This document shows positions 25,789-33,000 of a stretch of 33,952 bases of DNA, piece after piece (positions within the stretch are counted from its first letter, which is position 1; each line of letters begins with the position of its first letter). The translations under genes and the position numbers were made by a program. The notes below the pieces were generated by a model that was given only the letters and a program-made list of their open reading frames with translations, ran no database searches and had not been told where the DNA came from. This DNA is from Patescibacteria group bacterium (lineage in GTDB: Bacteria; Patescibacteriota; JACPGU01), in assembly GCA_028718745.1 (NCBI GenBank), contig JAQULF010000001.1:175078-209029 (forward strand), given 5' to 3'.

Positions 25789-26214
25789 ATGGAAAGTAAT
25801 TTTGATTACAATTACACCACTACTTGGACTCCAGATCAGGCAGCAGCGGCAGGAGCAGCCGGAGGACTTTTTGCCGGCGGAATGATGCTGTTCATGTTTA
25901 TTATGATTGTAGCGATGTATGTGTTAATGGCTTTGCCATTAATGAAAATTGCTCAAAAAAGCGCATTCAAGGAATTTAACGACAAAGCTTGGTGGGCATG
26001 GGTACCTGTTTTGAATTTAGTTTTAAACTACAATATGGGTGGATATTCTGGCTGGTGGATGTTGCTGCCGGTTGGAAATGTTATCGTCTTGATCCTATCT
26101 TGGATGAAAATTTCGGTTAAATGCGGCAAACCGGATTGGCTTGGGATTCTAATGATTGTTTCTCCACTTAATATAATCATTCCTTTCTACTTGGCATATG
26201 GCAGTGACAAATAA
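25789..26214 (+). CDS. DUF5684-like membrane protein
   Basis: Several TM segments; WWAWVPVLN...GYSGWWMLLPVGNVIVLI. Confidence 0.75.
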   Translation: MESNFDYNYTTTWTPDQAAAAGAAGGLFAGGMMLFMFIMIVAMYVLMALPLMKIAQKSAFKEFNDKAWWAWVPVLNLVLNYNMGGYSGWWMLLPVGNVIVLILSWMKISVKCGKPDWLGILMIVSPLNIIIPFYLAYGSDK

Positions 26215-26235
26215 TAAATTATTTTAAATAGAGAT

Positions 26236-26270
26236 AAAAAGAAGCTCAAAATAGGGCTTCTTTTTGTTTT
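26236..26270 (+). terminator. Rho-independent terminator
   Basis: AAAAAGAAGC...GCTTCTTTTTG. Confidence 0.75.
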
Positions 26271-26313
26271 TAGAGAATGGTAGAATAAGATTAATATCAC
26301 TAGCTTAAACTAT

Positions 26314-27363
26314 ATGGCAACTAAAAAAGACGAAGAGAAAAACGAAGTTGAAGTTAAAGAAAGCGAAGCAAGTAAGGAGCAAGGAGCAAAACAAAAAGCG
26401 GTTCGGCTCGCTCTTGATCAGATTGAAAAGCAGTTTGGCACCGGCTCTATTATGAAAATGGGCGAGGTTAATAAGGTAGATGTGGATGTGGTGCCTACCG
26501 GCTCTCTTTCCCTTGATTTAGCGCTTGGCGTCGGTGGAATACCTCGAGGTTGAATCATCGAAATCTTTGGCCCGGAATCTTCCGGTAAAACCACTCTAGC
26601 GCTTCATATTGTGGCCGAAGCGCAGAGGAAAGGCGGGATTGCCGCTTATGTCGATGCGGAACATGCGCTGGATCCTGAATATTCCAAGAAAATCGGTGTT
26701 AATATCGATGATCTGCTCGTTTCTCAACCCGATACAGGTGAGCAGGCTTTGGAAATCACCGAGACTCTTATCCGTTCCAATGCAGTAGATATTGTGGTAA
26801 TAGATTCAGTCGCCGCTTTAACTCCTCGCGCTGAAATTGAAGGAGAAATGGGGGATTCTCACATGGGGCTTCAAGCAAGACTAATGTCTCAAGCACTTCG
26901 CAAAATTACCGGAGCGGTGGCCAGATCGAATACAATTGTTATATTCATCAATCAAATCCGCATGAAAATCGGAGTTATGTTTGGCAACCCCGAGACTACT
27001 ACCGGAGGTAATGCTTTAAAATTCTACGCTTCGATTCGTTTGGATATTCGCCGAAAAGATCAAATCAAAGACGGCGAAAATATTATCGGCAATCATGTAT
27101 TAGTTAAAGTCGTCAAAAATAAAGTGGCCCCCCCATTCCGCACTGCAGAATTTGATATTATGTACAATGAAGGAATTAGCAAAGAGGGCGACTTGGTTGA
27201 GCTTGGCGTGAAGATGGGTATTATTGGCAAAGCCGGCGCTTGGTTTGATTACGGCGAAGTGAAGCTTGGTCAGGGCAAAGAACAAGTAAAGCAGCTGTTT
27301 CGAGAAAATAAAAAATTAGCGCATGAGATTGAAAAGAAAATTCTAGCAGCAGCTAAGATCTAG
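26314..27363 (+). CDS. recA: Recombinase RecA, interrupted by an in-frame TGA at 26551-26553
   Basis: ...[32 protein letters not shown]...; the frame resumes immediately and stays intact to the end. Confidence 0.96.
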
Positions 27364-27373
27364 TTGGTAGTTG

Positions 27374-27805
27374 GTAGCAGGTAGTAAGTATTATGGAAAA
27401 AACAAAAATAAAAAACTTCATGGATTTAGATGCCTGGAAAGAGGCACATAGTTTAGTTCTGATTATTTATAAAGCAACAAAAGATTTTCCAAAAGATGAG
27501 ATATATGGTTTGACTAATCAACTAAGAAGAGCTTCAGTTTCTATAACATCTAATATCGCTGAAGGTTTTAGTAGGCAATCATTTAAAGAAAAAATTCAAT
27601 TTTACTCGATATCTTGCGGTTCTATTACAGAGGTTCAAAGCCAACTTTTGATCGCAAGAGATTTAGGTTTTTTAACTGTAGGAGATTTCGATCTGATATT
27701 CCAGAAAACCATAACGGTTCAGAAATTGCTTAACGGTTTAATTCGCAGTATAAAAAATTACAATGTTGCATAATTCCCTACTACATACTACTTACTACCT
27801 GCTAC
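27374..27805. mobile_element. Putative inverted-repeat-bounded unit carrying a four-helix-bundle gene, between recA and recX
   Basis: Perfect 17-nt inverted repeat GTAGCAGGTAGTAAGTA (27374-27390) and TACTTACTACCTGCTAC (27789-27805). Confidence 0.55.
27393..27773 (+). CDS. Four-helix-bundle protein (23S rRNA intervening-sequence/S23 family)
   Basis: DLDAWKEAHSLVLIIYKATKDFPKDEIYGLTNQLRRASVSITSNIAEGFSR. Confidence 0.93.
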   Translation: MEKTKIKNFMDLDAWKEAHSLVLIIYKATKDFPKDEIYGLTNQLRRASVSITSNIAEGFSRQSFKEKIQFYSISCGSITEVQSQLLIARDLGFLTVGDFDLIFQKTITVQKLLNGLIRSIKNYNVA

Positions 27806-28414
27806 ATGGTTATCTCAAAGATTGAAATCCAAAAGAAACGCAAAGATCGCTACAACATACATATAGACGGCATATTTCGATTTGGATTGGATGAAGGAGT
27901 GGTGGCGCGGTTTGGGCTTTATGAAAAAATGGAAATAGATCAGGGATTGATCGATCAAATTGAAAACGAAGAAGTAAATGCTAAAGCTTTTAATGCAGCA
28001 GCTAATTTTTTAAAAACCAGAGAGAGATCTGGCAAAGAAATTCGTGATAAATTGAAAACCAAAGAATACTCGGAAAATATTATCGAAAAAGTTTTAGAAA
28101 AACTGGAAAGATTGGATATAGTCAACGACAGGCGATTTGCGGAAATGTTTGTGCGTGATAGAATGAAATTGAAACCAAAAGGAAAAAAGGTTTTGCAGTT
28201 AGAATTGGCGCAAAAAGGGATTAATCGAGATATTGTAGACGAGGTTTTGAATGAGATGTTAGGTGGCGACAATGAGTTGGAACTGGCGAAAAGAGTTTTG
28301 GAAAAGATTGAGAAAAAGTATTCCGGACTGGAAGGGAATGTTAGGCGGGATAAAATTATTAAATATCTATTAAGTAAGGGGTTTTCATATAATATAGTAG
28401 AAAAAGTATTATGA
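27806..28414 (+). CDS. recX: Regulatory protein RecX
   Basis: RSGKEIRDKLKTKEYSENIIEKVLEKLERLDIVNDRRFAEMFVRDR; follows recA. Confidence 0.93.
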   Translation: MVISKIEIQKKRKDRYNIHIDGIFRFGLDEGVVARFGLYEKMEIDQGLIDQIENEEVNAKAFNAAANFLKTRERSGKEIRDKLKTKEYSENIIEKVLEKLERLDIVNDRRFAEMFVRDRMKLKPKGKKVLQLELAQKGINRDIVDEVLNEMLGGDNELELAKRVLEKIEKKYSGLEGNVRRDKIIKYLLSKGFSYNIVEKVL

Positions 28415-29415
28415 AGCATTTAAGTAAAACCAAAATCGTCGCCACCATCGGACCTGCATCGAGCAGTAAGAAAGTCCTTACTCAAATGATTGAGTCGGGA
28501 CTGGATATTGCGCGCTTTAATTTTTCTCATGCCAAATATGACTTGAGCGCCAAATGGATCGGAATTATTCGCGCGATTGCGAAAAAGAAAAAGAGAGAAG
28601 TAAAGATTCTCCAGGATTTGCAAGGACCTCGAATTCGCCTGGGAGCTGATTTGCCCGAAAAAGGATTGCCGTTGAAAAAAGGCGCCAAGATCAAGATTGG
28701 CTTTGGCAAATTTAAAAGGGGATTTTTACCGATTGATTACAAAGGATTGGTTGATGATATTAAGATTGGAACCCTAATTATGCTTTCGGATGGAACAGTG
28801 GAGCTGGAAGTGATCAAAAAAGAAAAAAATTCTGCTTTGGCAAAGGTTTTGGTTGGCGGAAAAGTTTTTAGTCGCAAAGGAGTGAATATTCCCAATGCGA
28901 ATTTAAAAATTTCTCCGATTACCGAAAAAGACAAAGCGGATATCAAATGGGGTCTGAAAAACGAAGTGGATTATATTGCTCTGTCTTTTGTCAAAGATGA
29001 AAAGGATATGAAGGAACTAAGAAAACTAACTGGCGGCAAAGTAAAGTTAATTGCAAAGATAGAAAGACCGCAAGCTTTAAAAAATCTCAAGAAGATTTTA
29101 AAATTTTCCGATGGGGTGATGGTGGCGCGAGGTGATCTGGGTATCGAACTTCATCTGGAAAAAATACCTAATGCGCAAAGAAAGATCATAGATGTTGCCC
29201 ACAAAACAAAGAAGCTGGTCATTGTAGCTACTCAAATGATGGAATCGATGCTAAATAATCCTCAACCAACCCGGGCGGAAGTTTCCGATATCGATACGGC
29301 GGTTATCGAAAAAGCCGATGCGGTGATGCTATCTGAAGAAACAGCTATTGGTAAATATCCTGTGGAAGCGGTCAGAGTAATGGAGAAGATTTGCAAAGAG
29401 GCCGAGAAAGAATAG
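28411..29415 (+). CDS. pyk: Pyruvate kinase, short form lacking the C-terminal domain
   Basis: TKIVATIGPASSS, VMVARGDLGIEL, ATQMMESMLNNPQPTRAEVSDIDTAV; 334 aa. Confidence 0.95.
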   Translation: MKHLSKTKIVATIGPASSSKKVLTQMIESGLDIARFNFSHAKYDLSAKWIGIIRAIAKKKKREVKILQDLQGPRIRLGADLPEKGLPLKKGAKIKIGFGKFKRGFLPIDYKGLVDDIKIGTLIMLSDGTVELEVIKKEKNSALAKVLVGGKVFSRKGVNIPNANLKISPITEKDKADIKWGLKNEVDYIALSFVKDEKDMKELRKLTGGKVKLIAKIERPQALKNLKKILKFSDGVMVARGDLGIELHLEKIPNAQRKIIDVAHKTKKLVIVATQMMESMLNNPQPTRAEVSDIDTAVIEKADAVMLSEETAIGKYPVEAVRVMEKICKEAEKE

Positions 29416-29443
29416 TTTAAAAAAGCCTTAACAAAGTCATCTA

Positions 29444-29472
29444 TTGACTTTATTTTATTCTTCATGTATAAT
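29444..29472 (+). promoter_or_regulatory. Promoter for the structured leader/orphan ORF
   Basis: TTGACT, 17-nt spacer, TATAAT (29467-29472). Confidence 0.8.
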
Positions 29473-29569
29473 AAACTAACATATCGTTTTTAGCCCCTTT
29501 GGGGGTTCTGAACAGTTGCTTAACAGAGGATTTAGGGATGCCCAGTTTCGGTGATCTCACGCTTTTTTG

Positions 29570-29745
29570 TCCGTATCCCCAACGGATGAGAATGCGCTAC
29601 CGAAGCTGGTAGACAACTACCTGGGAGTATTAGCTTGCTCCTGGTAATATAGAAAGTCCAAATACCTGCTCGCAAGAGTAGAAGACGAAGGAGTAACGCC
29701 TATGGAGTTGCCGCAGTATCCGTTGTAGATGGGCAAGACACTGAA
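29570..29745 (+). ncRNA. Candidate structured leader RNA, unknown family
   Basis: CAACGGAT (29580-29587) pairs with ATCCGTTG (29718-29725), enclosing at least three hairpins including a GCAA tetraloop hairpin (29666-29681). Confidence 0.45.
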
Positions 29746-29769
29746 AATAAAAAACTGGGGATATACATA

Positions 29770-30114
29770 ATGATCATTAAAAAGAGAATCGAAGGCAGTA
29801 CGGTATTTGTTCTGACTCACGGCGATAAACGGATGGTTGTGGGAAAGGACAAGGGACGGCTGTATGATCATCTCGAAAAAGCAATGAAAATACCGGTTGA
29901 AAGGCGCGGAGGCGATCATCCCGACTGGAACAACTGGTATGCCGTATGCTGGAACAATGGTGGTCGCGACATGCACTACGCAGACTTCCTTTTCGTCTGC
30001 AGGGCGCTTTCAGAGGGCGATCCGAAGTTGACATCTTCTGTTCCTATGGAGCTGGTTGCTGCTGATGCAGCAGCCGAGAATGACTCCATGGGGAAAACCG
30101 CCGCATCAGCCTGA
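29770..30114 (+). CDS. Hypothetical protein
   Basis: 114 aa ORF between the structured leader and a terminator. Confidence 0.65.
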   Translation: MIIKKRIEGSTVFVLTHGDKRMVVGKDKGRLYDHLEKAMKIPVERRGGDHPDWNNWYAVCWNNGGRDMHYADFLFVCRALSEGDPKLTSSVPMELVAADAAAENDSMGKTAASA

Positions 30115-30161
30115 TTCGGGACTTCAAACGAGGAATCGAATTGGGATAAAGAACAAAAACG

Positions 30162-30190
30162 AGCGGGGGACGCTTTATGCCCCCGCTTTT
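30162..30190 (+). terminator. Rho-independent terminator
   Basis: AGCGGGGG-ACGCTTTATG-CCCCCGCTTTTT. Confidence 0.88.
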
Positions 30191-30252
30191 TCTTTTCCCG
30201 GATTTTGTGTTAAAATGGATTTTGCGTTAGAACACTTTTAATCGCACAAAAA

Positions 30253-31518
30253 ATGTCAGAATCTTTTGAAATTAAGGGTGGCAAAAAATTAAAAGGGAAA
30301 GTTCAAATCAGCGGATCAAAAAACTCCGCTTTGGTTTTGATGGCTGCCTCAATTCTCACGGATGAAGATGTGGCTCTCCATAATGTTCCCGATCTTTTGG
30401 ATATTCATACTTCCATAGAGCTTTTGGAAAAATTAGGCAAGAAGATTGAGTTTGTTGAGAATAGATTAGTTATTCAGCAAACAAAAAACATTAGTACCGA
30501 GGCACCCTATGATCTGGTTAATAAAATGCGCGCTTCTATCATAGTTTTGGGTCCGCTGCTAGCAAAGTACAAAAAATGCAAAGTTTCTCTTCCTGGAGGA
30601 TGCGCTTTTGGTCCTCGACCGGTAGATCTACATATTATGGGCATGAAAAAATTAGGCGCCAAAATCAAACTAGATCATGGTTATATTGACGCGGAAACTT
30701 CAGGATTAGTTGGCGCTCAAATTTTTCTAGCCGGTAAATTTGGGCCTTCGGTTTTGGGAACTGACAATGTAATGATGGCAGCAACTCTTGCAACCGGTGA
30801 AACGATTATCGACAGCGCGGCTATGGAACCGGAGGGTGTAGATCTGGCGAATATGCTGGAAAAAATGGGGGCGAAGATCGAAGGCATTGGAACTTCTACT
30901 CTAAAAATAACCGGTGTAGCAAAATTAAACGGAGTGGAATATACCGTTATTCCAGACAGGATCGAGACTGGCACATTCCTGATTGCTGGGATATTAATTG
31001 GCGAAAATTTAACAATTGAGAATTGCAATCCGGAGCATCTGGCCTATCCGATAGAATTATTAAAAAACATGGGGGCGAAGATTGAAATCAAAAAAGATTC
31101 GATTATCGTTAGTAAATCTGAAAACCTAAAACCTTTTACGGTGAGCACAAGCCCTTATCCATTTTTGGCTACCGATCTACAGCCTTTTTTTACGGTTCTG
31201 GGCTGTGTTATTGCCGGAACAAGTTCTATTTCTGAAGGAATTTATCCGGATCGCTTTCAATATACTTCGGAATTAGCCAGAATGGGTGCGGATATAAAAA
31301 TAGAAGGGAATACCGCAGTTATAAAAGGAGTGGAAAAATTAACCGGAGCCGAAGTTATGGCTTCTGACTTGCGCGCCGGCGCCGCCTTGGTTTTAGCCGG
31401 ATTAATAGCTGATGGCAAGACGGTGGTGGATAGAATTTACCATATCGATAGGGGATATGAAAAATTAGAAGAGAAGTTATCAGTATTAGGGGCAGATATA
31501 AAAAGAGTAGAAAAATAA
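30253..31518 (+). CDS. murA: UDP-N-acetylglucosamine 1-carboxyvinyltransferase
   Basis: GGKKLKGKVQISGSKNSALVLMAA, DLRAGAALVLAGLIADGKT. Confidence 0.97.
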   Translation: MSESFEIKGGKKLKGKVQISGSKNSALVLMAASILTDEDVALHNVPDLLDIHTSIELLEKLGKKIEFVENRLVIQQTKNISTEAPYDLVNKMRASIIVLGPLLAKYKKCKVSLPGGCAFGPRPVDLHIMGMKKLGAKIKLDHGYIDAETSGLVGAQIFLAGKFGPSVLGTDNVMMAATLATGETIIDSAAMEPEGVDLANMLEKMGAKIEGIGTSTLKITGVAKLNGVEYTVIPDRIETGTFLIAGILIGENLTIENCNPEHLAYPIELLKNMGAKIEIKKDSIIVSKSENLKPFTVSTSPYPFLATDLQPFFTVLGCVIAGTSSISEGIYPDRFQYTSELARMGADIKIEGNTAVIKGVEKLTGAEVMASDLRAGAALVLAGLIADGKTVVDRIYHIDRGYEKLEEKLSVLGADIKRVEK

Positions 31519-31534
31519 TGTTATGTATTTTAGC

Positions 31535-31631
31535 GTTGGTTCAATGCTCCTGCATTGAATCATGAATGTACAATAAGAATTTAAAACTTCAAGATGTACA
31601 CATAGGTTCCAAGCAGGAGCTTGGAACCAAC
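31535..31631. repeat. Paired-hairpin element with GTTGG...CCAAC ends
   Basis: GTTGGTTCAATGCTCCTGCATTGAATC ... GGTTCCAAGCAGGAGCTTGGAACCAAC; half copy at 4017. Confidence 0.75.
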
Positions 31632-31635
31632 TATT

Positions 31636-31722
31636 GGTGGGGTCGCATAGTGGCCTAGTGCGCTTGCTTGGAAAGTAAGTATACCCGCAAGGGTATCGCG
31701 AGTTCGAATCTCGCCCCCACCG
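31636..31722 (+). tRNA. tRNA-Ser (GGA)
   Basis: 87-nt class II tRNA GGTGGGGTCGCATAGTGG...CTTGGAAAG...ATACCCGCAAGGGTAT...GTTCGAATC...CCCCACCG. Confidence 0.93.
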
Positions 31723-31749
31723 TTTTAACCAAAAATGGCTTAGTTTAGC

Positions 31750-31787
31750 AAAAAAACCTTGACAAATCAAGGTTTTTTTGCTACAAT
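31750..31787 (+). promoter_or_regulatory. Overlapping terminator and promoter
   Basis: Stem AAAAACCTTGA-CAAA-TCAAGGTTTTT contains the -35 TTGACA (31759-31764); 17-nt spacer; -10 TACAAT (31782-31787). Confidence 0.75.
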
Positions 31788-31841
31788 TAAAACAGAGTTA
31801 ACAATCGATTTTTCAGGGTAATCCCCTGTGGAGGAAGCGGT

Positions 31842-32228
31842 ATGAAAAAGGTACTTTTGGCAGTTTTGGCGATTCTTCTCCTTTTCCCCGCTTTGGCCAA
31901 AGGGGAAATAATGCTCTCGGTTCAATCCGAGGCGCTAAGCTTCACAGAAGCCAGCGCCAGGGTAGCGGCTCCGGTCGCCAAGGAAGAAAAGAAAGACATT
32001 TTCCAGAAGATGGAGGCGAAGTTGAAAAAAACGGCGCTAAAAGCGCTTTTTCACCTCAATCTTCGGTTAACCGGCAACGGCAAGGCCTTGTCGCTAGGTC
32101 AGGACAAGGAGCTGAAGATTAGCAAAAAAAGGGTTCAGATAGTTTGGACCCGTCCCTCAAAAAAAGAGTTGGCTCTCCAGGTCACAAGGACCAGAGAGGT
32201 CAAACTGGGTTACACCTTCGAATATTGA
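31842..32228 (+). CDS. Hypothetical protein with signal peptide
   Basis: MKKVLLAVLAILLLFPALAKG signal; SD GGAGGAAG. Confidence 0.7.
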   Translation: MKKVLLAVLAILLLFPALAKGEIMLSVQSEALSFTEASARVAAPVAKEEKKDIFQKMEAKLKKTALKALFHLNLRLTGNGKALSLGQDKELKISKKRVQIVWTRPSKKELALQVTRTREVKLGYTFEY

Positions 32229-32262
32229 TCGTGCAACCCGCCCTCTAAGTCGCATTCATGCG

Positions 32263-32285
32263 CTGCCCAGTCAATGACTGGGCAG
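32263..32285 (+). terminator. Terminator-like hairpin
   Basis: CTGCCCAGTC-AAT-GACTGGGCAG. Confidence 0.6.
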
Positions 32286-32411
32286 TTATTAGTTTTATGA
32301 CAATTGCTTTTATTTTAGTTGCTTTTTATTTTCTCCGCTTTATAATAATGTTATAAACTGTTTTTAAAAAGTTTGTAACTTTTTGTTTTAATATAAATAA
32401 TGAATTACATT

Positions 32412-32654
32412 ATGAAAAAACCCGAAGACACAAGAGAAAATCTTGATCGCTGCTTGTGCAAAGAATGTGGACTATATTTGGGACGAGCTTGTTCTAATGG
32501 ACCAAAAGAAGAGAAACTTTATTGTGCTCGTACAGTTTCAGAATGTAAAATGGGGCAGGGAGTTTGTTTTTGCCCGGGATGCCCAGTACATAAAGAAAAT
32601 AATCTTGTGGGAGCGGTTTTTTGTCTTAAGGAAATTGAAGAAGGTTCAAATTAA
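32412..32654 (+). CDS. Cysteine-rich small protein (DUF2769-like)
   Basis: MKKPEDTRENLDRCLCKECGLYLGRACSNGPKEEKLYCARTVSECKMGQGVCFCPGCPVH. Confidence 0.75.
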   Translation: MKKPEDTRENLDRCLCKECGLYLGRACSNGPKEEKLYCARTVSECKMGQGVCFCPGCPVHKENNLVGAVFCLKEIEEGSN

Positions 32655-32661
32655 ATAACAA

Positions 32662-32787
32662 GAAAAAATCTATACCAAAATATACAATCGGATTTTTTCT
32701 TAAGAGGAGAAATTCACGGAGCGTTTGAAGAAAAATCTTTCCCAAAAAAGATTTTGCGGAAAGCGCGGAATGAATTTGGACGACATG
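32662..32787. repeat. Duplicated upstream module, copy B
   Basis: GAAAAAATCTATACCAAAATATACAATCGGATTTTTTCTTAAGAGGAGAAA...ATGAATTTGGACGACATG; compare 19299-19418. Confidence 0.7.
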
Positions 32788-33000
32788 ATCATTCTATTAT
32801 TTGGAAAACCTTTAGTTTTCTGGTTAGGGCTAATAGTCTTAGCTTTTTTTATTATCCAAGTTACATTAGGTATCCTTATGACAGTGGGGAAAAAATATGG
32901 TCTTTTGAAATATCATAAACTAAATGCTTTAATCCTTTGTATTATTTTATTGATTCATATATTTTATGGCCTTAGCCTTTATTTTAATTTACATCTGTGA
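32785..33000 (+). CDS. Small two-TM membrane protein
   Basis: MIILLFGKPLVFWLGLIVLAFFIIQVTLGIL...; the ORF-track TTG start lies in the repeat. Confidence 0.55.
   Translation: MIILLFGKPLVFWLGLIVLAFFIIQVTLGILMTVGKKYGLLKYHKLNALILCIILLIHIFYGLSLYFNLHL

Noticed and set aside
26551-26553. Alternative genetic code (UGA = Gly as in Gracilibacteria/Absconditabacteria)
   Set aside because: Only one in-frame TGA is seen in the window, at a position normally Arg; several ORFs appear to end in TGA; tsaD is interrupted by TAA instead.
29640-29700. Possible RNase P RNA (GAAAGTCC and GTAACGCC strings)
   Set aside because: The surrounding conserved regions of RNase P RNA are not present in the right order; the strings look coincidental.
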